Below are positions 47,316-56,348 of a DNA stretch of 60,708 nucleotides, one piece after another (positions within the stretch are counted from its first letter, which is position 1; every line of letters begins with the position of its first letter). The notes beneath the pieces were generated by a model, which was not told the origin of the DNA, ran no database searches, and saw nothing but the letters and a program-made list of their open reading frames with translations. The position numbers were made by a program, and so were the translations under genes. This stretch comes from an uncultured Saprospiraceae bacterium (GTDB taxonomy: Bacteria > Bacteroidota > Bacteroidia > Chitinophagales > Saprospiraceae): positions 1 through 60,708 of the forward strand of contig CALLAE010000026.1 of NCBI GenBank assembly GCA_938002665.1, in the 5' to 3' direction.

Positions 47316-47405
47316 ATTGGTACTTTAGTTCTTTTATTTGTACTGATTGCTGAAAATTGTTCGTTACTCAACTAAAGTGTGCACCCAAATATAATTGGAG
47401 AATAA

Positions 47406-48668
47406 ATGAAACTTCACGACCTTACACATACAGTTCTTTTAGTAGTTATGTTGCTCATGATTTCAGTTGTGAGTCCTGCACAGTTCACTCCTAGAGCCAT
47501 CTATAATTTTGATGGAATGGACTTATCTGAAAGTAATGGAAATTACGCCAGTGGGGTGGCTATGAACACTGACTTTTATGATTGTGGAGTAGGGCCTTCT
47601 TCTTTTGCCTTGTTTATGGATGGGAATCTAGATACAATCCGTCTAGATGCAAATGTGAAGGAAATATTCAGAGAAGATTTTTCACTCAGCTTTTACTTTA
47701 GAGTAGATAGGTCAGGGCTGGCTCCAGGTGATAACATAGGCCATACCTTATTTTCTATACAGAATAACTGTGAGAGAGATTCATCCCTGAACATAAGATA
47801 TCTAGGAATTGCTGGTACAAATACTACTGACGATTTAGCCCAGATAACTCTAGAATATTCAGGAGCACAGATTTTGCGATTTAATTATGAACTCAATCAG
47901 GACTTATGTTGGCATCAAGTTGTATTTGTTAAGAATGGGACAACCTTTAGTCTTTATGTAGATGGAGAGTTTATTGAGAGTATTCTTTTTGTGGCTGACA
48001 TCACCTTAGGAAGAGATTTTCCAGTGTATGTCGGCTTCTCTGATTGTGTAGGCAGAATAGACGAACCCTTTAATGGCAGAATAGATGAAATTAGAATATA
48101 TAATGAGGCGATTACTGAGGAATATATTGAGTCTACACGTAGGTTTCCAGATCAGATTATCTCACAGGATACCACCTTATTTGAAGGGGATTCGTACGAA
48201 ATAATTACGGGTACTTCTTGCGCTCCATCTATTACCTGGGCACCGACCTCAGGGTTAGATGATCCATTGTCTATTAATCCTACAGCTACTCCTACGTCAT
48301 CTACTACCTATCAGATTGAGTTTGATCATGGAGATTGCATCAGTACAGATACTGTCAGAATTAGTATTGTAAAAGACGATGATATCGATTGTGATAATAT
48401 CTTGCTACCCAAGGCATTTACGCCTAATGGTGATAATCTTAATGATGCTTATGGCATCAGTAATAAGTTTATTGTTACTGACTTGTTGCGCTTTGAAATC
48501 TATGACAGATGGGGGATGAAATTATTTGAATCTAATTCCAAAGATGTTCTATGGAATGGTCAATATCAGGGACAACCCATGATGCCTGGTACCTATGTAT
48601 ATAAGATAGAATACAGTTGTTTAGATAATATTTATCAAAAAACTGCTAGTTTTAGTTTGATTAAGTAG
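47406..48668 (+). CDS. Secreted LamG-like protein with gliding-associated (CHU_C) T9SS C-terminal domain
   Basis: A signal peptide (VMLLMISVVSPAQ) leads to a concanavalin-like LamG domain at about residues 30-245 (FSLSFYFRVD, WHQVVFVKNGTTFSLYVDGEF, GRIDEIRIYNEAIT), which usually binds carbohydrate. A short PKD/Ig-like segment (about 255-325) follows. The last 90 residues are the type B CHU_C domain: LPKAFTPNGDNLNDAY, FEIYDRWGMKLFES, MPGTYVYKIEY. It should be exported by the T9SS, possibly with a SprF/PorP partner such as the gene at 25584. It is followed by a DUF1573 lipoprotein 11 bases downstream. Confidence 0.88.
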   Translation: MKLHDLTHTVLLVVMLLMISVVSPAQFTPRAIYNFDGMDLSESNGNYASGVAMNTDFYDCGVGPSSFALFMDGNLDTIRLDANVKEIFREDFSLSFYFRVDRSGLAPGDNIGHTLFSIQNNCERDSSLNIRYLGIAGTNTTDDLAQITLEYSGAQILRFNYELNQDLCWHQVVFVKNGTTFSLYVDGEFIESILFVADITLGRDFPVYVGFSDCVGRIDEPFNGRIDEIRIYNEAITEEYIESTRRFPDQIISQDTTLFEGDSYEIITGTSCAPSITWAPTSGLDDPLSINPTATPTSSTTYQIEFDHGDCISTDTVRISIVKDDDIDCDNILLPKAFTPNGDNLNDAYGISNKFIVTDLLRFEIYDRWGMKLFESNSKDVLWNGQYQGQPMMPGTYVYKIEYSCLDNIYQKTASFSLIK

Positions 48669-48679
48669 TTCAAAAAATT

Positions 48680-49309
48680 GTGGTAAAGTTTTCTGATGCG
48701 ATCTTTAAAGTTCTTTTAATTTACAGCTGTACTCTTATAAGTTGTAAGTCGGATTCTGTTGCACCTAAAGAAGATATAAAGCCAAAGGAAGTAGCAAGAG
48801 TCTCATCAAATTCGGCTGGGTCAACTAGTTCTGATACCATAGAAGCTAAGCTAGAAGCGTTAGATTCCACTACAGTAGATATAGAACAGCCAGTCCAAAA
48901 GACAGCTGCCAAAGCACCAAAACCACAAAAAAGAAAGCGCCCTGCTAAGGCCACGCTAAAGTCCAAAGTTCCAGCCATTGACTTTAAGCTAATTAGATAT
49001 GATTTCGGAACAATAGTGCAAGGAGATACAGTGGATTATAAATTTAAATTCACTAATTCTGGCCAGGCTCCTTTAGAGATAGATAGCACAAAAGTAACCT
49101 GTGGTTGCACACAGCCCAGCTATCCATTTATGCCTGTCGAAGTAGGAGAGGAAGGCTATATAGGTGTTCGCTATGTTAGTATAGGCAAGGAAGGGGAGCA
49201 AGAGCCTCTGATATCCGTTTATACTAATGCTTCAAAGGAGCCCACCGCACTTATGATGTCAGGAATAGTCCTTACACCTGAACAAGACTCTATTAGAAGA
49301 ATAAAATAA
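48680..49309 (+). CDS. DUF1573 lipoprotein
   Basis: The start is a GTG at 48680. The signal ends in TLISC, with the Cys as lipidation site. Residues about 30-95 are a low-complexity Lys/Ala/Ser-rich linker. The rest is a DUF1573 Ig-like domain: IDFKLIRYDFGTIVQGD, YKFKFTNSGQAPLEI, VTCGCTQPSYPFMPVEVGEEGYI and ISVYTNASKEP, the classic pattern. The function of DUF1573 is unknown; it occurs widely in secreted proteins of Bacteroidota. It is the second gene of an operon with the LamG-like T9SS cargo and may support its surface display. Confidence 0.85.
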   Translation: MVKFSDAIFKVLLIYSCTLISCKSDSVAPKEDIKPKEVARVSSNSAGSTSSDTIEAKLEALDSTTVDIEQPVQKTAAKAPKPQKRKRPAKATLKSKVPAIDFKLIRYDFGTIVQGDTVDYKFKFTNSGQAPLEIDSTKVTCGCTQPSYPFMPVEVGEEGYIGVRYVSIGKEGEQEPLISVYTNASKEPTALMMSGIVLTPEQDSIRRIK

Positions 49310-49323
49310 TAGATTTTCTAGGA

Positions 49324-52300
49324 TCACCTGATTAGCGTAATCTGTCCTTCATAAGGAATGATGAGCCCGTCCGAAAACCTAACATTAGCTATCCAGACAT
49401 AGACACCAGCTTCGCAGTTACGATTATTTTTTCTACCATCCCAGCCATCGTCTTTGCTATGTGGAAAGTCCTTTAATTGTTCTGGCAACTCAAACATCTT
49501 ATTACCCCACTTGTCATAGATAATAAAGTCTTCTATGGATTCTACACCTCTTCCTGTCTGTAGCATAAATCTATTATCTATGTCAGAATCTGGCAAGAAG
49601 GCAGTAGGGAAATATACGAGTCTATTGGCAGTTAAGTTTACTGATAAGTTATCAGATACAGTACAGCCATTTTCGTCTGTGACAACTACTATAACAAAAC
49701 TATTGGTAGTAGGCGTAAATGCGATCATATCGCAATAACTAGGATCTATACATTCCCACTCTTCATCCACCATCCATGAGATATTAACCACTGGTGTTGT
49801 ATTAATAATTTCTGCAGTGAGTTCTATATCTCCATCTCCAAGTTCCGCTTCTATATTATCTCCAAGACTAACACTAAATGGGTTAGGACCCATGACATTG
49901 ACTATGCCTAGATCTAACTGACAGCTTTCAGAATCGAATATGCTTATTGCGTAAGGTCCTGGCGGCACCATAAAACAAGTATCTATAGGGAAAGCAGGGC
50001 CTAATCCTCCAGTAATATTAAATCTATAACCTGTTCCTGTTCCTCCTGATATCGTTTCTTGATTTATGCCTAGACAGACTAAATCCCCAGGGCATGAAGC
50101 CAAACCAGAGACTTCTATCTCTGCTGAAATAGGAGTCACACCAGCTATCACAGCCTCTGCAATATCTGTACAGCCGCAGTCATCAGTGACTGTTATCAAG
50201 TAGCTTCCTGCATCAAGACCTGATGCTGAGGCATTATCAGACACATTGCCTGGCCAAGTATATGAATAGGCGGTGCTACAGCCTCCTCTAGCGCCCACGG
50301 TTACAGAGCCACCTGCGCCTGAATTATCACAACCAAGCCCTATGACCTCTACCAAGTCAAGGAATAAAGAGTCCGGTTCTGTGATGTATAATGTATCGGA
50401 AAATTCACATAAGTTTCCATCAGTTATGCTGACAACGTACTCACCAACTCCAAGGTCATTTCTGCTAGCTTGGTTAGAGCCATCTAATTCCCAACTGTAA
50501 GTATATCCGCTAGCAGCTCCTGCTCCTCCAGAAGCAGATAAATCGACAATAGCTTCAGCACCTACACAAGTTGCTATAAAACTATCTGTGTTTAAGGTGA
50601 CTGGTGTCGGTTCAGGAATAGAAAAATCTAGTACTAAAGCACAATTTCCATCTAGAACAGAAACTGTATTTGCACCAGGCTCTAAGGCCATATTAGTAGC
50701 AGTTGTACCTAGCTGATCTTGATCTCCATTGGACCATAAAAAAGTAAAATCAGTAAGGCCGGCAGGGTTAGAACTTACGACCACTGTCGCTGCTCCATCT
50801 GCCCCATTCCAGCAAGAAGTTCCTGTACTATCTGTGACCTCTGCAGTAAATATATCTGGATCATTTAGAATGAAGGTTGTATCTTTTTCACAGTTATTTT
50901 CATCAGTGATATTTACCGTATATGAACCAGCCATAAGGTTAGAAGCTAAGCAGCCTATAGCCACTACATCTGGATCTGCCCAAGTGCAGGTTAGTGTAGG
51001 ACCACCGACAATTCCCCCTATGGAAATGGAGCCATCTGCATCTCCAGGACAAGTAGGAGGTGTAAGTACTGGTTCGAAAGTGACATTGTCATCATTGAAT
51101 AAATCTACTTCTACGACAGTCTTGCAACCATTCATGTTGTCGACTATTTCTATCAGGTAGAGTCCAGCGTCTAGATTATTTCTATCACATGAAATATCAG
51201 TAATAGGACCAAAAGGCGTATCCAGATCACCTATATGCCAGCGGCAGTTATATAGTCCACTCCCTCCAGTAATATTGATTATTTCTATTGATCCTTCTAC
51301 TAGATTATTGGGATCACAAGAGGCGGGATTGATAATTACGGTTTGGTAAGTTAAGGTGCCCGGAGCTAATATTTCTAAAGTATCGGTCAGTAAACAATCA
51401 CCAGCAAGCGTATTTACTTCTATGATGTAGACTCCAGCAGTATCTGTTTCTAAGAGAGGAGTGGCGCCCAGATTTGATTCAGTTTCGGTATACCATTCGA
51501 AAGTCAACTCACTGGCAGGGAAACCCGAAAACATGACCTCTAGCTCTGCTGTAATAGAACTATCGTTGCAGTCCAGATCACGATTAATATTCCCAGCTAT
51601 AAGCAGTTGGCTGCCAAGTGTCAAATCTACAAAGGTGTCTTTCTCACAATTCCTACCATCAGTAATAGTAACGTTATATATGCCACCTCCCAGATTGCTG
51701 AGCATGCCGGAATTATTGCCTGGATCATCCTCCCAGCTATAGTTGTAAGGTGGCGTTCCACTGACTATAGAAATGGTTGCAGATCCATTTTCCTGACCGC
51801 ATTCTGGCTGCACTGCATCTGTCGTCAATTGAATAGGAGAAACGGAAAAAACAGGAATGGTAAATTCTACATTTTCAATACAATCGTCGCCCATTAATTC
51901 TAATAATTCCCATCTGTAATTGCCCGGAGCTAATTCCTCTAAAGTTTCTTGGAAAGTATTATTTCCAAAGGTCTGTACTAGGTCACCGTTCTGAGTGAAA
52001 AGACTAATTAGATATCTATCTGCAGAAGTAATTGTAATTGTAGAAGTATAACCTAATTCGTTACAGGTAGGGGGTATAGTATCAAAGTCGAAAGAAAAAC
52101 TACTTCTCAGTGGAATTCTTATACAAGTATCTAATGGACAACCTCTAGAATCACGTACCTCTAAATTGAAGCAAGTGTCCACTTCATTGAATACAAAACT
52201 CACATTCATCGGGTCATCTTCTATCCAGCAATCGGTCATGGTATTATTAAATTCATACTGATTACCATTAAATGGTGTTCCTCCTGAGGCCTTCACTCTT

Positions 52301-53445
52301 ATCTGCCCATCCGCTGCTCTAAGGCAAGCAAACGAATCCACTTCTATGTCGAGTACGATAGGGGGGGTATTAATATTTATATTTTCAAAAACTTCCTCAC
52401 AACCCAGACCATCTGTTACAGTTACGTCATAGCTACCATTAATCAAATTATCCATTGATCCAGAGGTGTTTTGGAAATTTAGTCCATTAGATAGTTTTAG
52501 ATTATAATCTGGCATTCCTCCTGTAACTGTGTATTGAATTTCGCCATCATTAGTAGTGCTACACCTGGGATTTACTATTGTAGTCTCCAATTCGATTGTT
52601 GGGTTGGTCCTATCTATTTGCACAGTTCTAGAACTGGCGTCTCCATTGGCATCTCTGAGTTCTATGACGTAGAGACCAGAGGACAAATTGCAGCGTTCTA
52701 TGATTTCTCCTTCGAAGTTTATCTGTCCAGTTAATGAAGGACCTCCACTGATGATTTCAAAGTCGACTGGATAGGCCCCTCCACAAGAAGAAAAGGTAAG
52801 GCAGCCTTTATCTGTAGAAGCACATACTCCTACATTTGTTACAATTACCCGTTCACAGTCTATACATATATCCTCTTCTCCGGGGTTGAAAATAACCGCT
52901 ATATCACCACAAACACCAGAGCCTAGTGGGTCTGCGGAATTGTAATCTGCAGTAGCAAAAGTCTGAAAAGGTGGGTTATTAGTGAATTCTCCAAGAGGCA
53001 TAGCCTCAGAACAATCTCCTGGACTATCTGCTCTAAACTTAGCAGTCATAACAATATCTCCATCCGCCAGAGTGGTTGCTTCTGCGAGGTCATGCTGCCA
53101 TATAATCGGTAATTTTCCTTGATTGACATTGTCTTTATTTACAGACACGGTCACATTTAAAGCATTAGGACCTGCTACCGGATTATTGCCATTATCTATG
53201 TAAGAAATGACATTAGGATCAAAACCTAAACTAAATTGGAATAGGGTAATATTGGTCAGATCTGTGCAGATGAAATTGATACAGAATTCATCACCTGCAT
53301 AGATATTTGGATCTGGAAAATTAGGGCTTACAATTTCTATCTCTATGCCTAGGTCAGCTACAGTATCACAGTCTACCTGTGAGAGTAGGGGGGAGAGAAA
53401 TGAAAAAGATAAGAGCATAAAAATGCTCTGACATAGGATCTTCAT
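49324..53445 (-). CDS. Giant secreted protein with cohesin-like and SprB-type repeats and CHU_C C-terminus
   Basis: A signal peptide (SFSFLSPLLSQ) is followed by a cohesin-like beta-sandwich at about residues 35-185 (YAGDEFCINFICTDLTNITLFQFSLGFD cut into parts, and VSVNKDNVNQGKLPIIW). Then come about ten SprB-like repeats of 70-90 residues with GGTPPYNYSWEDD and GIYNVTITDGRNCEKDT motifs. The final 85 residues form the type B CHU_C domain (YFPTAFLPDSDIDNRF, FIIYDKWGNKMFE, EAGVYVWIANVRF). At 1373 residues it resembles a short SprB-class adhesin. Export by the T9SS is expected. The cohesin-like module may bind a dockerin-bearing partner, but I cannot see one here. It is a single-gene unit convergent with the DUF1573 gene. 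Confidence 0.87.
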   Translation of the reverse strand: MKILCQSIFMLLSFSFLSPLLSQVDCDTVADLGIEIEIVSPNFPDPNIYAGDEFCINFICTDLTNITLFQFSLGFDPNVISYIDNGNNPVAGPNALNVTVSVNKDNVNQGKLPIIWQHDLAEATTLADGDIVMTAKFRADSPGDCSEAMPLGEFTNNPPFQTFATADYNSADPLGSGVCGDIAVIFNPGEEDICIDCERVIVTNVGVCASTDKGCLTFSSCGGAYPVDFEIISGGPSLTGQINFEGEIIERCNLSSGLYVIELRDANGDASSRTVQIDRTNPTIELETTIVNPRCSTTNDGEIQYTVTGGMPDYNLKLSNGLNFQNTSGSMDNLINGSYDVTVTDGLGCEEVFENININTPPIVLDIEVDSFACLRAADGQIRVKASGGTPFNGNQYEFNNTMTDCWIEDDPMNVSFVFNEVDTCFNLEVRDSRGCPLDTCIRIPLRSSFSFDFDTIPPTCNELGYTSTITITSADRYLISLFTQNGDLVQTFGNNTFQETLEELAPGNYRWELLELMGDDCIENVEFTIPVFSVSPIQLTTDAVQPECGQENGSATISIVSGTPPYNYSWEDDPGNNSGMLSNLGGGIYNVTITDGRNCEKDTFVDLTLGSQLLIAGNINRDLDCNDSSITAELEVMFSGFPASELTFEWYTETESNLGATPLLETDTAGVYIIEVNTLAGDCLLTDTLEILAPGTLTYQTVIINPASCDPNNLVEGSIEIINITGGSGLYNCRWHIGDLDTPFGPITDISCDRNNLDAGLYLIEIVDNMNGCKTVVEVDLFNDDNVTFEPVLTPPTCPGDADGSISIGGIVGGPTLTCTWADPDVVAIGCLASNLMAGSYTVNITDENNCEKDTTFILNDPDIFTAEVTDSTGTSCWNGADGAATVVVSSNPAGLTDFTFLWSNGDQDQLGTTATNMALEPGANTVSVLDGNCALVLDFSIPEPTPVTLNTDSFIATCVGAEAIVDLSASGGAGAASGYTYSWELDGSNQASRNDLGVGEYVVSITDGNLCEFSDTLYITEPDSLFLDLVEVIGLGCDNSGAGGSVTVGARGGCSTAYSYTWPGNVSDNASASGLDAGSYLITVTDDCGCTDIAEAVIAGVTPISAEIEVSGLASCPGDLVCLGINQETISGGTGTGYRFNITGGLGPAFPIDTCFMVPPGPYAISIFDSESCQLDLGIVNVMGPNPFSVSLGDNIEAELGDGDIELTAEIINTTPVVNISWMVDEEWECIDPSYCDMIAFTPTTNSFVIVVVTDENGCTVSDNLSVNLTANRLVYFPTAFLPDSDIDNRFMLQTGRGVESIEDFIIYDKWGNKMFELPEQLKDFPHSKDDGWDGRKNNRNCEAGVYVWIANVRFSDGLIIPYEGQITLIR

Positions 53446-53623
53446 AAAGATAAAATCTTATAGACTGTAAATATAGCCGAAACAATCACGACCTAAGGTC
53501 TTAACAGTTACAATAAAACAGGTATTACAAGAAGACCTGTCTAAAGTATATATACTGATTGCTAAGGTAACGTTGCCTATAAGAAATTTATGTCAAGATT
53601 CTATCTAAATCCTAGTGTAGAGC

Positions 53624-53659
53624 AAAAAAAATGGGCCATATCGAAGAGATAGGGCCCAT
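53624..53659 (-). terminator. Rho-independent terminator of the thioredoxin-SPOR gene
   Basis: A 7-bp ATGGGCC/GGCCCAT stem, then one mismatch and a 4-bp inner stem with a 5-base loop, is followed on the minus strand by eight T (53624-53631). It lies 25 bases beyond the stop of the thioredoxin-like gene. Confidence 0.82.
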
Positions 53660-53683
53660 AGTTTATAGTTAGGTTTTGTTTTG

Positions 53684-54481
53684 CTAGTGAATGATAGATT
53701 TTATGCCAAAATCCCTGTCCAGGATAAGTCTGAAGCCTTCTGCCTCATCCATAGACTGAAATTCTCCCATCATAACTTTGTACTGTGTCATGTTATCCAC
53801 ATAATCATTTATAACAATGATAGGCTCCATGAAGGTAGCGCTTAGCTCATTTACTTTTTTGAACGCTTCATGATAATCAGTGTAATTAGCTATTTGGAGT
53901 TTGTAATTAGTTCTTAATCTCTCTTTTGAAAGGTATTTGCTATACAAGTTCTCCATTTCTTTATCCTCAGGACTTGCAGTCTTTTGTGGACTAGTATTAA
54001 AAGGGTAGGTAACTAGTAATCTTGAGTCTTGTGCATCGTGAAAAGAGAGTAAACTCTTCATAGATTCAGGACTTAAGGTCTTTTCTACGCGTTCTATCAT
54101 TTCTCCTTCTGCATTGAAGATGAGGATAGTTGGAAGCATTTTTACATAGTATTGGTTCTTAAGGCTAGACCCTTCGTCAGTTTCTATGTCTAATTTTAAG
54201 GCCACATAGTTAGAATTCATGAGGTCTATTACTTCGTTGTCTTTGAAAGTTGTTTTGTCCATCCACTTACAAGGCGTACACCAATCAGCATAGAATTCAA
54301 CAAAAAATAACTTCCCTTCGGAATTTGCTTTAGACATGCCACTTTCAAATGATCCAGTATGGAATTTCACACTATTATTAGGTCCTTCATTACCTGTATT
54401 TAGTGCATTGACCTTACTACTACATACCAATATTAAGGTCGGAACTAGTATAGTCAGTAATAAATGAGTCAAAGATTTCAT
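53684..54481 (-). CDS. Secreted thioredoxin-fold protein with a SPOR-like C-terminal domain
   Basis: The signal peptide (LLLTILVPTLILVCSSKVNA) could be a plain one or, with its Cys, a lipoprotein type. The thioredoxin domain, about residues 45-150, has the active site FYADWCTPCKWMD and the cis-proline in VKMLPTILIF. A linker rich in charged residues follows. The last 70 residues look like a SPOR domain: YKLQIANYTDYHEAFKKV in the first half and YKVMMGEFQSMDEAEGFRLIL in the second. SPOR domains bind denuded glycan strands of peptidoglycan. The fusion would place a disulfide reductase or isomerase at the wall. It is transcribed alone, divergent from fabH. Confidence 0.78.
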   Translation of the reverse strand: MKSLTHLLLTILVPTLILVCSSKVNALNTGNEGPNNSVKFHTGSFESGMSKANSEGKLFFVEFYADWCTPCKWMDKTTFKDNEVIDLMNSNYVALKLDIETDEGSSLKNQYYVKMLPTILIFNAEGEMIERVEKTLSPESMKSLLSFHDAQDSRLLVTYPFNTSPQKTASPEDKEMENLYSKYLSKERLRTNYKLQIANYTDYHEAFKKVNELSATFMEPIIVINDYVDNMTQYKVMMGEFQSMDEAEGFRLILDRDFGIKSIIH

Positions 54482-54637
54482 ATTAAAACTTTTAGTGATG
54501 TATATAAACTTGATTTACTATTTGTTATAGAAAAGCAAACCTCGTTCCAAGTTGGTTTCTTTGGCTAATAAACAGCCGTTTCTTCATGAGTAAACATAAA
54601 TAGTAATACATAAGTAACTCATATTAAAGTGTTTATG

Positions 54638-54659
54638 AATATTAAAATAATTTAATATT
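54638..54659. promoter_or_regulatory. AT-rich inverted repeat upstream of fabH
   Basis: A perfect 9-bp repeat, AATATTAAA and TTTAATATT with a 4-base spacer, sits about 90 bases before the fabH start. It could bind a regulator of fatty-acid genes, but AT-rich repeats arise easily in intergenic DNA. The rest of the 263-base gap shows nothing certain. Confidence 0.3.
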
Positions 54660-54744
54660 AATTCCTAATAGAGCTAATTATGGGACCGAGCTAGGAGGCC
54701 TCTGTAAGATATTTCGTTAATTTGCGACTCAATCTAAAAACCAA

Positions 54745-55734
54745 ATGGGTCAGATAAAAGCCGCCATTACTGCAGTAGCAGGATATGTTCCAGATAACAT
54801 TGTCAGCAATAAGGATTTGGAGCAAATGGTAGACACGAACGATGAGTGGATAGTTTCCAGAACCGGAATAAAGAATCGCCACATAGAAAAGGATCCTACT
54901 AAGGCTACCAGTGACATGGCAGTGGAGGCAGTCAATGAGTTGCTCAAAAAGCGAGGAATAGGGCCAGAAGAAATAGACATGATAGTGGTAGGTACTGTTA
55001 CTGCTGATTATCCCTTTCCTGATACAGCCAATCTCATTGCAGCCAAGATAGGAGCGACTAATGCTTTTGGCTTTGATATAAATGCAGCTTGCTCAGGCTT
55101 CATATATTCTATTACCACTGCTGCAAAATTTATAGAGACTGGCACCTACAAAAAAATACTAGTTGTGGGGGCAGACAAGATGTCCTCTATTATTAATTAC
55201 GAGGACAGAGCGACGTGCATTATCTTCGGAGATGGGGCAGGTGTTGTACTCTTAGAGCCTGATAATCAAGGATTTGGGATAGAAGACACTGTGTTAGGAG
55301 GAGATGGTTCAGGAGTGGAGTTTTTAAGAATGAAGGCAGGAGGAAGTTTACATCCTGCCAGTGCAGAAACTGTAGCTAACAAAGAGCATTTTGTTTTCCA
55401 GGAAGGTAGAGTGGTGTTTAAGGCGGCCATAAAAGGCATGTCAGAATGTATCAAGGAAGTGATGGAAAAAAACAATTTGTCTACAGAAGATGTCGACTTT
55501 ATGATTCCACATCAAGCCAATAAAAGGATAATCTACGGTGTCGCTGACCAACTGGATTTCCCTCATGATAAAGTCCTAGTTAATATTGAAGAATATGGTA
55601 ATACTACTGCCGCTACTATCCCTTTATGTCTGAGGGATTTTGAAAATAAATTCAAAAAAGGAGATAGAATCATTTTGGCAGCTTTTGGAGGAGGATTTAC
55701 TTGGGGTTCGGTTATGCTCAAATGGGCTTATTAA
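54745..55734 (+). CDS. fabH: Beta-ketoacyl-ACP synthase III
   Basis: FabH condenses acetyl-CoA (or a branched acyl-CoA) with malonyl-ACP to start fatty-acid synthesis. The catalytic Cys is in NAACSGFIYSI, the His in MIPHQANKRI and the Asn in EEYGNTTAATIPL. The N-terminal AAITAVAGYVPDNIVSN and WIVSRTGIKNRH are family signatures. The 329-residue length is typical. It starts the fabH-efp-accB-accC cluster; the rpmF gene often found before fabH in this phylum is not here. A near-match to the -7 box (TTAATTTG, 54717-54724) precedes it. Confidence 0.96.
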   Translation: MGQIKAAITAVAGYVPDNIVSNKDLEQMVDTNDEWIVSRTGIKNRHIEKDPTKATSDMAVEAVNELLKKRGIGPEEIDMIVVGTVTADYPFPDTANLIAAKIGATNAFGFDINAACSGFIYSITTAAKFIETGTYKKILVVGADKMSSIINYEDRATCIIFGDGAGVVLLEPDNQGFGIEDTVLGGDGSGVEFLRMKAGGSLHPASAETVANKEHFVFQEGRVVFKAAIKGMSECIKEVMEKNNLSTEDVDFMIPHQANKRIIYGVADQLDFPHDKVLVNIEEYGNTTAATIPLCLRDFENKFKKGDRIILAAFGGGFTWGSVMLKWAY

Positions 55735-55747
55735 AGTTATATTTTCA

Positions 55748-55755
55748 TACTTTTG
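55748..55755 (+). promoter_or_regulatory. Bacteroidota-type -7 box before efp
   Basis: TACTTTTG is an exact TAnnTTTG match in the 45-base gap between fabH and efp, with a predicted start near 55762 and the efp ATG at 55780. No TTG is visible at the -33 position, so it may be a secondary promoter inside the cluster. Confidence 0.4.
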
Positions 55756-55779
55756 CCAACCTAAAAATGTAATAAAACA

Positions 55780-56346
55780 ATGGCATCTACTACTGATATA
55801 AAGAATGGCTTGTGTTTTAATTTTAACAATGATGTCTACAAGGTTGTAGAGTTTCTTCATGTTAAGCCAGGTAAAGGCCCTGCTTTTGTACGTACTAAAC
55901 TCAAAAGCCTTACCTCAGGAAAAGTTGTGGATAATACTTTTCCATCAGGACATAAGATAGATGTCGTAAGAGTGGAAAGAAGGACCCATCAGTTCTTGTA
56001 TAAGGACGGAGAAGATTTCAATTTTATGAATACAGAAACCTACGATCAGGTAGTCATCCAAGGAAAGATGATAGACAATGGTGATTTGCTAAAAGATGGT
56101 GAGAATGTAGAGATACTCTATCACGCTGAAAATGAAACACCGTTGACCATCGATTTACCACAGTATGTGACACTGAAAGTAACCTATACCGAACCAGGTG
56201 TTAAAGGAAACACTGCCACTAATGCTACTAAGCCAGCGACTGTAGAATCAGGAGCTGAAGTAAAAGTGCCTATCTTTATCAATGAGGATGACCTCATCAA
56301 GGTAGATACGAAGACAAGATCTTATGTAGAACGTGTAAAAAAGTAA
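55780..56346 (+). CDS. efp: Translation elongation factor P
   Basis: EF-P binds between the ribosomal P and E sites and relieves stalling at polyproline. The 188 residues form the three-barrel fold. The loop VKPGKGPAFVRTKL carries Lys32 at the tip, the residue modified or used directly in other species; no EpmA-like modification enzyme is near. Other family motifs are MNTETYDQVVI, EILYHAENETPLTIDLP and the C-terminal VPIFINEDDLIKVDTKTRSYVERVKK tail (in part). It ends 2 bases before accB. Confidence 0.96.
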   Translation: MASTTDIKNGLCFNFNNDVYKVVEFLHVKPGKGPAFVRTKLKSLTSGKVVDNTFPSGHKIDVVRVERRTHQFLYKDGEDFNFMNTETYDQVVIQGKMIDNGDLLKDGENVEILYHAENETPLTIDLPQYVTLKVTYTEPGVKGNTATNATKPATVESGAEVKVPIFINEDDLIKVDTKTRSYVERVKK

Positions 56347-56348
56347 AG

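Noticed and set aside
50729-51160. 143-codon open frame on the plus strand
   Set aside because: It is antisense to the SprB-type repeat protein, and its composition follows the repeats.
53412-53429. Perfect hairpin AGAGCAT-aaaa-ATGCTCT
   Set aside because: It lies inside the signal-peptide codons of the 1373-residue protein, with no T-run; probably chance, though an effect on translation start is conceivable.
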